Origin: an uncultured Alphaproteobacteria bacterium
GTDB taxonomy: Bacteria; Pseudomonadota; Alphaproteobacteria; Rhizobiales; Pleomorphomonadaceae
Direction: 5' to 3'
Assembly: GCA_937900425.1 (NCBI GenBank)
Contig: CALCDT010000020.1
Coordinates: 1-18,733, forward strand
DNA: 18,733 nt
In this document: positions 1 to 7,112 of the stretch, one piece after another
Numbering within the stretch: the first letter of the stretch is position 1
Layout: each line of letters opens with the position of its first letter
Program-made: the position numbers and the translations under genes
The notes under the pieces: generated by a model
The model's database searches: none
What the model was told of the DNA's origin: nothing
The model's input: the letters and a program-made list of their open reading frames with translations, nothing else

Positions 1-812
1 CCATCCGCAAGTTCAAGAAGGACAAGCTGACCCTCGGCCAGCTCGTCAAGTTCGGCTCGATCACGCCCGAGGGCGCCACCGTTCTCGAGGTCATCGGCAA
101 GTCGCGCTGCAACGTCATCGTCTCCGGCGGTACCGGCTCGGGCAAGACCACGCTGCTCAACTGCCTCACCGCCTACATCGAGGAGGACGAGCGCATCATC
201 ACCTGCGAGGACGCCGCCGAACTCCAGTTGCAGCAGCCGCACGTCGTCCGCCTCGAGACCCGCCCCCCCAACCTCGAGGGCGAGGGCCAGATCACCATGC
301 GCGACCTCGTCAAGAACTGTCTGCGCATGCGTCCCGAACGCATCATCGTCGGCGAAGTCCGCGGTCCGGAGGCCTTCGACCTGCTCCAGGCCATGAACAC
401 CGGCCACGACGGCTCGATGGGCACGCTCCACGCCAACTCCCCGCGCGAGGCGCTCTCCCGTATCGAATCGATGATCACCATGGGCGGCTTCTCGCTGCCC
501 TCGAAGACCATCCGCGAGATGGTGGTCTCCTCGGTCGACGTCATCGTCCAGGCCGCCCGCCTGCGCGACGGCTCGCGCCGCATCACCCACATCACCGAGG
601 TGGTGGGCATGGAAGGCGACGTGATCGTGACCCAGGACATCTTCCTCTACGACATCATCGGCGAGGACGAGCACGGCAAGATCATCGGCCAGCACCGCTC
701 CACCGGCATCGGCCGGCCGGCCTTCTGGGACCGCGCCCGCTACTACGGACAGGAAAAGCGCCTCGCCGCGGCCCTCGACGCCGCCGAGAGCAAGCAGCCC
801 GCCTTCGGCTGA
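1..812 (+). CDS. cpaF: Tad/Cpa pilus assembly motor ATPase CpaF (TadA), C-terminal part
   Basis: This is the 3' part of the secretion ATPase that powers assembly of the Flp/Tad pilus at the cytoplasmic face of the inner membrane. The reading frame is open from base 3, so the 5' end lies outside the window. The Walker A motif GGTGSGKT is encoded at 126-149. The acidic stretch CEDAAELQLQQPHVVRLETR follows, then the Walker B region RIIVGEVRGPEAFDLLQAM, and then the His-containing GTLHANS motif of the type II/IV secretion ATPase (GspE/VirB11) superfamily. The frame ends with TGA at 810-812. tadB starts 44 bases downstream on the same strand and tadC follows, which is the usual Tad order. The assignment is secure; only the N-terminal domain is missing, because of the window edge. 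Confidence 0.96.
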   Translation, partial: IRKFKKDKLTLGQLVKFGSITPEGATVLEVIGKSRCNVIVSGGTGSGKTTLLNCLTAYIEEDERIITCEDAAELQLQQPHVVRLETRPPNLEGEGQITMRDLVKNCLRMRPERIIVGEVRGPEAFDLLQAMNTGHDGSMGTLHANSPREALSRIESMITMGGFSLPSKTIREMVVSSVDVIVQAARLRDGSRRITHITEVVGMEGDVIVTQDIFLYDIIGEDEHGKIIGQHRSTGIGRPAFWDRARYYGQEKRLAAALDAAESKQPAFG

Positions 813-856
813 CGGGCGAGGCCCGCGGCCGGATCTGATGCGAGAGGAACGAACGG

Positions 857-1864
857 ATGCTGTTCGGTGTCAATCTGACGGTGATCGCCTTCGTCGGCCT
901 CGTCGTCTTCGCGGTGGTGGCGATCCTCTACGCCGCCTTCTACCAGCGCATCGCGACCGCCGCGACCGCCGGCAAGCGTCTCGACAAGATGGCGGTCGGT
1001 ACCGCGGCGCGCCAGGAGAGCGCCGACCGCCGCGCCGACGCCTCGAGCCGGCGCCGCAACGTCCAGGCGACGCTGAAGGAGATCGAGACCAAGCAGAAGC
1101 ACAAGGCCACCCGCGGCACCAACCCGCCGATGGCGCTGCGCCTGCAGCAGGCCGGTCTCAAGTGGCGGATGCCGCAGTTCATCGCCTTCAGCGTCGCCTC
1201 GGCGATCGTGATGACCGTGCTCGGCTTCTTGCTCGGCGCCCCGCTGATCGGCGTCGCCGGCCTCGCCTTCGTCGGCGCCTTCGGCATCCCGCGCTTCGTC
1301 GTCAACTTCCTGCGCAAGCGCCGCCAGAACGCCTTCATCGCCGAACTGCCCAACGCGGTCGAGGTGATCGTGCGCGGTGTCAAGGCCGGCCTGCCGCTCA
1401 ACGACTGCGTCCGCATGATCGCGGTCGACGCCAACGAGCCGGTCCGCACCGAATTCCGCCACGTCGTCGAGGCGATGACCATGGGCATCACCATCGACGA
1501 GGCCGTCGGCCGGCTCTACGACCGCATGCCGCTGCCCGAGGCCAACTTCTTCGCCATCGTCATCGCCATCCAGGCGAAGGCCGGCGGCAACCTCTCCGAG
1601 GCGCTCGGCAACCTCGCCCGCGTGCTGCGCGAGCGCAAGAAGATGCGCGCCAAGATCCAGGCGATGAGCATGGAGGCCAAGGCCTCGGCCGGCATCATCG
1701 GCTCGCTGCCGATCATCGTCGCGCTGCTCGTCTACCTGACCAGCCCCGACTACATCAAGATCCTGTGGACCGACCCGGTCGGCCAGATCGTGATCGGCGT
1801 TTCGGGTCTGTGGATGCTGATGGGCATCCTCGTGATGCGCAAGATGATCAACTTCGAGATCTGA
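857..1864 (+). CDS. tadB: Tad pilus inner-membrane platform protein TadB
   Basis: This 335-residue inner-membrane protein of the GspF/T2SSF family forms the platform of the Tad pilus machine together with TadC. An N-terminal membrane segment (about residues 4-28) is followed by a charged linker, two further hydrophobic stretches (about 112-155), a cytoplasmic T2SSF helical domain (about 165-300) and C-terminal membrane helices. The conserved-looking segment ELPNAVEVIVRGVKAGLPL and the later IQAKAGGNLSEALGNLARVL are typical of TadB. The ATG is preceded by AGAGGA at a spacing of 8 bases. It lies 44 bases after cpaF and 13 bases before tadC, so the three are almost certainly one operon. Confidence 0.95.
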   Translation: MLFGVNLTVIAFVGLVVFAVVAILYAAFYQRIATAATAGKRLDKMAVGTAARQESADRRADASSRRRNVQATLKEIETKQKHKATRGTNPPMALRLQQAGLKWRMPQFIAFSVASAIVMTVLGFLLGAPLIGVAGLAFVGAFGIPRFVVNFLRKRRQNAFIAELPNAVEVIVRGVKAGLPLNDCVRMIAVDANEPVRTEFRHVVEAMTMGITIDEAVGRLYDRMPLPEANFFAIVIAIQAKAGGNLSEALGNLARVLRERKKMRAKIQAMSMEAKASAGIIGSLPIIVALLVYLTSPDYIKILWTDPVGQIVIGVSGLWMLMGILVMRKMINFEI

Positions 1865-1877
1865 GGACGGAAGACCC

Positions 1878-2852
1878 ATGGACACCATCGTCGCCACCGT
1901 CCGCGATCCGATGTTTCTGCTGGCCGTCTCGGTCGGCATCGCGATCTTCGCCACCATCGTCTCGCTGACGATGCCGTTGCTGCAATCCGACAAGCTCGCG
2001 AGCCGGATGAAGGCCGCGGCCACCGAGCGCGACCGCATCCGCCAGCGCGAGCGCGCCCGGCTCCAGGCCGAGGGCGCCAAGCGCGGCATGCGCCGCACCG
2101 AGCCGAAGAAATACATGCGCGACCTCGTCGAGAAGCTGAGCCTCAAGAAGGCGCTGGCCGACGACAGCACGGTCGAGAAGCTGCGCCAGGCCGGCTACCG
2201 GGGCGAGGCGCCGCTGACCGTGCTGCTGTTCGCCCGCTTCGTGCTGCCCTTCCTCACCTTCACGCTGACCGCGCTCTGGCTCTTCGTCATCGCCGACCTC
2301 GACCGCCCGCCGGCGCTCAAGCTGATCTTCTCGCTGATGGGCGCCTACGTCGGCTTCTACGCGCCGGTGCTGTTCCTCTCCAACAAGGTCTCCAAGCGCC
2401 AGCTCTCGATCAAGCGCTCCTTCCCCGACGCCCTCGACCTGCTGCTGATCTGCGTCGAATCCGGCATGTCGGTCGAGCAGGCCTTCCGCAAGGTCGCCGA
2501 GGAGATCGGCGTGCAGTCGGCCGAACTCGCCGAGGAACTCAGCATCACCACCGCCGAGCTGTCCTACCTGCCCGAGCGCAAGCAGGCCTACGAGAACCTC
2601 GCCGCCCGAACGGGCCTCGAGGGCGTCAAGGCGGTCTGCCTCAGCCTGATCCAGTCGGAACGCTACGGCACCCCGCTCGGCACCACACTGCGCACCATGG
2701 CCCAGGAAAACCGCGACATGCGCATGAACGAGGCCGAGAAGAAGGCCGCCGCGCTGCCGCCCAAGCTCACCGTGCCGATGATCGTCTTCTTCCTGCCGGT
2801 GCTCTTCGCCGTCATCATGTCGCCGGCGATCATCAAGATCACCAACATGTGA
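1878..2852 (+). CDS. tadC: Tad pilus inner-membrane platform protein TadC
   Basis: This is the second T2SSF-family platform protein of the Tad pilus, 324 residues long and typical in size. Membrane segments are visible at about residues 7-31, around 113-135 and 145-165, and at the C-terminus (about 300-318). The cytoplasmic domain carries FPDALDLLLICVESGMSVEQ and the later SERYGTPLGTTLRTMAQENR, both characteristic of TadC. The start is 13 bases after the tadB stop, with GAGGA overlapping that stop, which indicates co-translation in the cpaF-tadB-tadC operon. In many related loci tadD follows closely; here the next gene is an unrelated accessory ORF and tadD is on the other strand about 2.5 kb away. 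Confidence 0.95.
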   Translation: MDTIVATVRDPMFLLAVSVGIAIFATIVSLTMPLLQSDKLASRMKAAATERDRIRQRERARLQAEGAKRGMRRTEPKKYMRDLVEKLSLKKALADDSTVEKLRQAGYRGEAPLTVLLFARFVLPFLTFTLTALWLFVIADLDRPPALKLIFSLMGAYVGFYAPVLFLSNKVSKRQLSIKRSFPDALDLLLICVESGMSVEQAFRKVAEEIGVQSAELAEELSITTAELSYLPERKQAYENLAARTGLEGVKAVCLSLIQSERYGTPLGTTLRTMAQENRDMRMNEAEKKAAALPPKLTVPMIVFFLPVLFAVIMSPAIIKITNM

Positions 2853-2863
2853 GGGGCGACGGC

Positions 2864-2881
2864 GGCCGGACGACCCCGGCC
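2864..2881 (+). terminator. GC hairpin downstream of tadC
   Basis: Perfect 6-bp arms GGCCGG and CCGGCC flank a 6-base loop, 12 bases after the tadC stop. There is no U tract, so it is either a weak terminator of the pilus operon or just a GC-rich hairpin. It marks the border between the pilus operon and the accessory genes. Confidence 0.35.
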
Positions 2882-2951
2882 GGCCCGTCAACCTCCCATT
2901 ATAGCCTCCGCAATCATTCTCCTCCTGCTCGCGTGCACTCCGGGGGAGGGA

Positions 2952-4190
2952 ATGGCCGTGGTGTCGCGTCTTCTCGGCGTCTCGGTCGTCCTCGGCCTGC
3001 TCGCCATCGTCTTCCACAATTCGCCCACGGGCCGGTTTCTGGCGGGGCAGTGGAGCTTCTCGAAAGGCGCGGTGGTTGACCGCGGCTATCATTTCCGGCT
3101 GAAGGTTTCGGTCGACTACAAGGGCGAGCGGCAGGACTTCGACATCGTCGTCGCCTGCCGTGCCCTGATCGAGGGCTTCGCGGACGGCAGCAGCAGCCGC
3201 GTAGTGGGGCTGACGCCGACGGTCTACGGTCGGCGGATGAGCGACGGCAAGGGCCTCGTGGTCCGCGTGCCCGACGCCTGTCACCGCATGGCGACCTCCG
3301 CCGGCGGTGTTCCGGCCGATTTCATGCCGCTGATGGTCGTCTACGACGACGCCGACACCCTCGCCTGGGGCACCGCCTACGCCTCGCGCGACGCCTTCAC
3401 CAATCCGCTCTCCGAACTCGTTTTCCACGGCGCCAGCATCGAGGCCTCGACGGCGGAGGCCTTCGACGACTTCCGTCGCAACGGCCCGCCGAACCTCGTC
3501 AGGCGTGTGTCCTATTATTCGCACCGGTCGGATCTCTTCGAGGAGGAGGAATGGCCCTCGATGGGATTGTTCTGCATGGCCTACATGCGCCTCAGGATCA
3601 GCGATCCGGCGTTGCGCGCCCGGCTGCGAGACCTCTGGCCCGCGGACCGGCCGCGCTTCTGGACGCCCCCTGTGCAGAAGGGAACCTCCCGTCTCGCTTT
3701 CGGCGACGGTCCCGACGCCTTTGCGCGAGATGACGGCCTTGCTCGACACAGCGTCGATCAGTTCGGCGATCTGCGGTTCCTAGAAGACGCGGGCATCCCC
3801 AATGCGACCGGAGCAGGAACCGTGCGCGGTCCCCTGGGCATGAAGCCGCTCGGCGACTTCTTCCCGGTCTGGGTCGAAGCCAAGGCCAACGGACTGCCCG
3901 ACGATGCGTCGAAGCACGACGAGTATCTCGCGGGGTTGACCCGCTACATTAGCGCTGCAATCGACTACCGCGAGGGCGCTACGAAAGGTTTTGCGTATTG
4001 CATGCCCTACGGGCCTGGCGTGATGATGAAATATCCGCTCGATAATCATATATCGACAATTGATGATTATGAAATAATTGGTAGCGATGGAAAAAATCAT
4101 ACAATTGGCGGTCCGCAATTCTTTTTCGAGAATGATGAATTCATCTACGCGCGCACGATCACTTCACTTGAATCGTTGGGGGATGTCTGA
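2952..4190 (+). CDS. Unrecognised membrane-anchored/exported protein, accessory gene in the tad locus
   Basis: A 412-residue protein that I cannot assign to a named family. An N-terminal hydrophobic segment (about residues 5-22) with few preceding charges suggests a membrane anchor or uncleaved signal, so most of the protein is probably periplasmic. The body has two parts: a beta-rich N-terminal half (YHFRLKVSVDYKGERQDFDIVV, paraphrased from residues about 45-66) and a C-terminal half rich in aromatic and acidic residues. The Shine-Dalgarno GGAGG at 2945-2949 is only 2 bases from the ATG. It is 8 bases from an in-frame GTG at 2958, which may be the real start. The last 170 bases are AT-rich (33% GC at 4021-4140), unlike the 5' part. 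The stop codon overlaps the next start (TGATG), so the protein is probably made together with the lipase-like product. An immunity or partner role is conceivable but is only inference. Confidence 0.7.
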   Translation: MAVVSRLLGVSVVLGLLAIVFHNSPTGRFLAGQWSFSKGAVVDRGYHFRLKVSVDYKGERQDFDIVVACRALIEGFADGSSSRVVGLTPTVYGRRMSDGKGLVVRVPDACHRMATSAGGVPADFMPLMVVYDDADTLAWGTAYASRDAFTNPLSELVFHGASIEASTAEAFDDFRRNGPPNLVRRVSYYSHRSDLFEEEEWPSMGLFCMAYMRLRISDPALRARLRDLWPADRPRFWTPPVQKGTSRLAFGDGPDAFARDDGLARHSVDQFGDLRFLEDAGIPNATGAGTVRGPLGMKPLGDFFPVWVEAKANGLPDDASKHDEYLAGLTRYISAAIDYREGATKGFAYCMPYGPGVMMKYPLDNHISTIDDYEIIGSDGKNHTIGGPQFFFENDEFIYARTITSLESLGDV

Positions 4191-4720
4191 TGAATCCTGT
4201 CGTACTTTCCGACCTGCAGATGGCGGCGGCTCTGGCGGAGTCCATGTACAGGCGGGATGCGCGGGACCAGTCCCTTTCCGAGAGCCCCGACGCATTTGAC
4301 GGCGTCGCCGGCAGCGCAATCCGTATTGCAACGCAGCAGATGATCGACGCATGGCAAGCGACATCCGGGAGTCCACCCGGAAGTTTCCCTGTCGAAGACG
4401 GCTTCTACTACAACGCGGCCACGGGCTTCGTCGGCCAGATCGTGGAGGCGAATGACAGGGTTTTCGTCGTCTATCGAGGCAGCGACCTGTCCGGTCCGTT
4501 CGTGGACGCTCTCATCGAGATGTTCTCGATCCCTTGGTGGGGCACGACCCAGGCAGATCCCTACGACTGGCAATGCAATTTGCATCTCGGCCTCGGGGAT
4601 GCCGGTTAGGGGCAGCTCGATGATGCCCTTGCCCTATTCGCGATCGCCAGGGCTCGCGCCGCTGACGCGAACGAGGAGTTCGTCATCGCCGGACACTCTT
4701 TGGGCGACTGCCATGCCTGA
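4190..4720 (+). pseudogene. Broken class 3 lipase-like alpha/beta-hydrolase gene
   Basis: The frame opens with ATG in a TGATG overlap with the upstream gene and runs 139 codons to TAG at 4607-4609. Translation of the same frame past the TAG continues as GQLDDALALFAIARARAAD and then FVIAGHSLGD (GHSLG at 4691-4705), followed by TGA at 4718-4720. GHSLG is the nucleophile-elbow GxSxG motif of class 3 lipases. The earlier segment VFVVYRGSD before the stop matches the usual beta-strand/oxyanion region (VFxxRG) of that family. A nonsense mutation has therefore separated the oxyanion part from the catalytic serine, and the Asp/His half of the enzyme is absent. Composition changes sharply at about 4740, right after the break. 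The remaining 139-residue product would be inactive. The intact ancestor could have been a lipolytic enzyme or effector; its substrate is unknown. Confidence 0.72.
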
Positions 4721-4740
4721 CCGACTTGTGATTCCGTCGC

Positions 4741-5217
4741 ATGAATGGCAAATACTCTTCAGATAACAAAAATATTGAAACGCGACCACAGTCACTAAAA
4801 GATTCGCCAACACTTACTAACGAGAAGGGTGAAACAGTGGAAGAAATATTTTACATTGTGAGGTATTACGTGTTGATCGTTTTATATACAACATTTGTGA
4901 CTTGTAGTCTCGTGATGTCTTTTATAATTATGAAGGAGTATTATACAAAGCCGCATATGAGACAGTATATCGATACGACTCTGTTCATTTTTACTACAAA
5001 GCCCGGATATCCAGAGATTCTCTATAAGAGAATAAGGCCCATGGAATATTGGATTGCTGGCTCTGATGGCGCTTATTGCGATTGGACATTTGACGCCGTC
5101 CAGACAGGTCGACCTGAGTGGTGTCAGGCAGTTCTCCGATTGAGAAAAAAAGCTAACCTCGTCGTTCTGCGCTTCACACCGAGTCTGCACGTGCCAAACG
5201 TCGGAAATCAATTTTGA
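4741..5217 (+). CDS. Small AT-rich membrane protein of unknown function
   Basis: Up to 158 residues with no family that I recognise. A single strong membrane segment (about residues 41-67 counted from the ATG) is followed by a domain of about 90 residues with several aromatic residues and two Cys (in YCDW and EWCQ). The ATG at 4741 has no Shine-Dalgarno. An in-frame GTG at 4837 has GAAGGG 7 bases upstream and would give a 126-residue protein that begins just before the membrane segment, so I consider GTG the likelier start. Composition is very different from the neighbours: 33% GC at 4861-4980, with AT-ending codons throughout. This indicates recent acquisition, or a gene kept from a different donor. 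It follows the broken lipase on the same strand and faces tadD convergently. Confidence 0.55.
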   Translation: MNGKYSSDNKNIETRPQSLKDSPTLTNEKGETVEEIFYIVRYYVLIVLYTTFVTCSLVMSFIIMKEYYTKPHMRQYIDTTLFIFTTKPGYPEILYKRIRPMEYWIAGSDGAYCDWTFDAVQTGRPEWCQAVLRLRKKANLVVLRFTPSLHVPNVGNQF

Positions 5218-5337
5218 TGCAACGAGCTGCCACCAGAAAAGGACCAACAATTGCCTTACCTGTCGTCCTCTCGGCGATGACGAAATTGACGTGCCGCAAG
5301 CTGGAACTCCGCGACGATCCGGTCGGCTCGCAGACCC

Positions 5338-5354
5338 TCGGCCCTCGGGGCCGA
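5338..5354 (-). terminator. GC hairpin after tadD
   Basis: Arms TCGGCC and GGCCGA (6 bp, perfect) with a 5-base loop lie 3 bases beyond the tadD stop on the minus strand. There is no U tract. It is a plausible factor-independent stop or 3'-end stabiliser for tadD, but weakly supported. Confidence 0.35.
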
Positions 5355-5357
5355 CGC

Positions 5358-6179
5358 TCACCCCCGCGCGACCTTCTTCCTGTCGCCGGCCTCGATCTCC
5401 TTCCAGCGGTCGGCCTGGGTCATCATCGACTTGAGATAGGCGATGTTGGCGGCGGCCTGCTGGGGGTCGAGTTCGTTGCGGGCGACGGCTTCGGCCTCGC
5501 CGTATTTGCCCTGCAGCCCGAGGGCGAGGGCGAGGTTCTGGCGGATCCGGCTGGAGGCCTTGGGCGAGGCGGCGGCCCGGCGCAGCATCTCCTCGGACTT
5601 GTCGAGGTCGCCGGAGAGCAGGTAGCTGAGGCCGAGGTTGTTGAGGACCGAGGCCTCCTCCGGCACGATCGCCAGCGCCTTGACGTAGAGCTGGCGGGCG
5701 GCGGCGCCCTGGCCGATCTGGTCGAGGATCGCGCCCTCGGCCGACAGCAGCGCCCAATCCGGACGGTCGGGCCGCTGGGCGCCGCGGATCACCTTCAGCG
5801 CCTGCTCGAAGTCGCCGTTGGCGGCGAGCGCCTTGCCGTAGGACGCCGACATCGAGCGGTCGTCCTTGAACTTGATCATGCCCTTCTGCAGCACCGCGAC
5901 GGCCTGGTCGGTCTGGCCGTTGAGGCGCAGCGCGGCGGCGTAGTTGAGGATGGTGGCGCGGTCGTTCGGGTCGCGGTCGTAGCGCTGGCCCCAGGCCCGG
6001 GCGGTCTGCCCGATCTGGTCCTCCGAGAGCCTGACCGACCCGGTGACGTCGACGCCGCCGTGGCGCCCGATCACCGGCGCGCCCGTGGTGCAGGCCGACA
6101 CCAGCACGGCGAGGCCGGCCGCGGCCGCGAGGCCGAGAAGGCCGGCACGCTTGGGACGGGGCGGGGGCGTGGCGGTCAT
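5358..6179 (-). CDS. tadD: Tad pilus assembly lipoprotein TadD (TPR protein)
   Basis: A 273-residue tetratricopeptide lipoprotein that acts as the TadD pilotin-like factor of the Tad pilus system. The N-terminus has basic residues (PKR), a hydrophobic stretch and the lipobox VSAC with the acceptor Cys at residue 30. Downstream are repeated TPR helices, for example ALRLNGQTDQAVAVLQKGM, YGKALAANGDFEQALKVI and NNLGLSYLLSGDLDKSEEML. The ATG has GGAG about 9 bases upstream. It is on the opposite strand to cpaF-tadB-tadC and convergent with the accessory genes, so it has its own promoter. That promoter region (6180-6340) contains an inverted repeat and three GTTACC direct repeats. Confidence 0.9.
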   Translation of the reverse strand: MTATPPPRPKRAGLLGLAAAAGLAVLVSACTTGAPVIGRHGGVDVTGSVRLSEDQIGQTARAWGQRYDRDPNDRATILNYAAALRLNGQTDQAVAVLQKGMIKFKDDRSMSASYGKALAANGDFEQALKVIRGAQRPDRPDWALLSAEGAILDQIGQGAAARQLYVKALAIVPEEASVLNNLGLSYLLSGDLDKSEEMLRRAAASPKASSRIRQNLALALGLQGKYGEAEAVARNELDPQQAAANIAYLKSMMTQADRWKEIEAGDRKKVARG

Positions 6180-6236
6180 GGTCGGCGGCTCCGGCTGCGG
6201 AACGGAAACGGGCTTCTTCGCCGTAGGAATAGACCG

Positions 6237-6257
6237 TTAACCCTAATGGAGGGTTAA
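6237..6257. promoter_or_regulatory. Inverted repeat upstream of tadD, candidate operator
   Basis: TTAACCCT, a 5-base spacer AATGG and AGGGTTAA form a perfect 8-bp inverted repeat. It lies about 60 bases upstream of the tadD start, in a short stretch richer in A+T than its surroundings. The half-site differs by one base from the CtrA half-site TTAACCAT. The spacing is not the standard TTAA-N7-TTAA, so a CtrA role is only a possibility. Confidence 0.4.
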
Positions 6258-6306
6258 TGCCGTTCATTCCGCCTGTTCAATGGGATCAACGGCTTACTTC
6301 GGGCCT

Positions 6307-6334
6307 GTTACCGCTCGTTACCCGGACCGTTACC
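6307..6334. repeat. Three GTTACC direct repeats upstream of tadD
   Basis: GTTACC occurs at 6307-6312, 6317-6322 and 6329-6334, with start-to-start distances of 10 and 12 bases. That is about one helical turn, as expected for tandem binding of a response-regulator-like protein. They lie about 130-155 bases upstream of the tadD start. The binding protein is unknown. Confidence 0.35.
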
Positions 6335-6409
6335 ACCGGTGTTTTCGTCCGTCCCGCTCCGCCGGGGTGAGCGGCGCCGACGCCCGCCGCGGGGCACGAT
6401 CCGCGGCCG

Positions 6410-6844
6410 TCACGGCAGCGCGACGAGGACCGCGCCGGCGGCGATCAGGGCGATGCCGATCCAGCCCTTCGGCCCGAGGGATTCGCCGAGCAGCAGGGCG
6501 CCGAGCACGGCGACGAACACCACCGACAGCTTGTCGACCGGCGCGACCCGCGACGCCTCGCCGAGCTTCAGCGCCCGGAAGTAGCACAGCCACGACGCCC
6601 CGGTGGCGAGGCCCGACAGGGTGAGGAACAGCCAGCTCCGCCCCCCGATCGCGCCGAGGCCGCCGAGCTTGCCGAGGAACGCCGCGATCAGGCCGCCGAC
6701 CACCAGGATCACCGCGGTGCGCACCAGCGTCGCCAGGTCGGAATCGACGCCGCCGACGCCGATCTTGGCGAGGATCGCCGTCAACGCCGCGAACAGGGCC
6801 GAGAGCAGGGCCCAGACCAGCCAGCCGTCCAGCGCGAGCTTCAT
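6410..6844 (-). CDS. Single-domain EamA (DMT superfamily) transporter
   Basis: A 144-residue, almost entirely hydrophobic inner-membrane protein with about five membrane segments and one EamA domain. The first helix WLVWALLSALFAALTAILAK and the later FRALKLGEASRVAPVDKLSV followed by GALLLGESLGPKGWIGIALI are classic EamA signatures. The usual DMT transporter has two such domains in about 300 residues. Single-domain members of this length exist and presumably work as dimers, so this is not necessarily a truncation. The ATG is preceded by CGGAG at about 6 bases. The substrate cannot be read from the sequence. Confidence 0.85.
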   Translation of the reverse strand: MKLALDGWLVWALLSALFAALTAILAKIGVGGVDSDLATLVRTAVILVVGGLIAAFLGKLGGLGAIGGRSWLFLTLSGLATGASWLCYFRALKLGEASRVAPVDKLSVVFVAVLGALLLGESLGPKGWIGIALIAAGAVLVALP

Positions 6845-7112
6845 CGGGTTCTCCGGGCGCCGGGCCGCGTCACGTCGGCCGGCGATCCCGCAGCATCGCC
6901 GTTCCGTCGCCTTCGGCCAAGGGGAGAAGGGCGTCGGGTTCGTCGGGAGGTCGTCGCGGAAATGCGGCCGAACGACGGTCCGGGGGGCGAGCCGGCTTCC
7001 GGGGATCGCAGGGCGAGCGTCCGCCGACGCCTTCTGCCGGCGTCCGCTCGGACCGGCTCTTCTCTCGTGCCGCGAAGGCCGGCTCCTCCGATCGGTCGGC
7101 CGGCCGCGGACC

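Noticed and set aside
743..2170. Long open frames antisense or out of frame to the tad genes, for example 743-2170 minus, 838-1968 plus and 1848-3749 minus
   Set aside because: They overlap secure tadB/tadC coding, have Arg/Ala/Gly-rich composition without domains, and are expected in GC-rich DNA.
4607..4609. Programmed readthrough or recoding of the TAG in the lipase-like gene
   Set aside because: No recoding element is visible, and the frame ends again soon after GHSLG with the catalytic Asp/His half missing, so decay is simpler.
4741..5217. Insertion sequence as the source of the AT-rich block
   Set aside because: No transposase-like frame, terminal inverted repeats or target duplication could be seen.
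6237..6257. A canonical CtrA box TTAA-N7-TTAA upstream of tadD
   Set aside because: The two TTAA elements are 13 bases apart, not 7; kept only as an unassigned inverted repeat.
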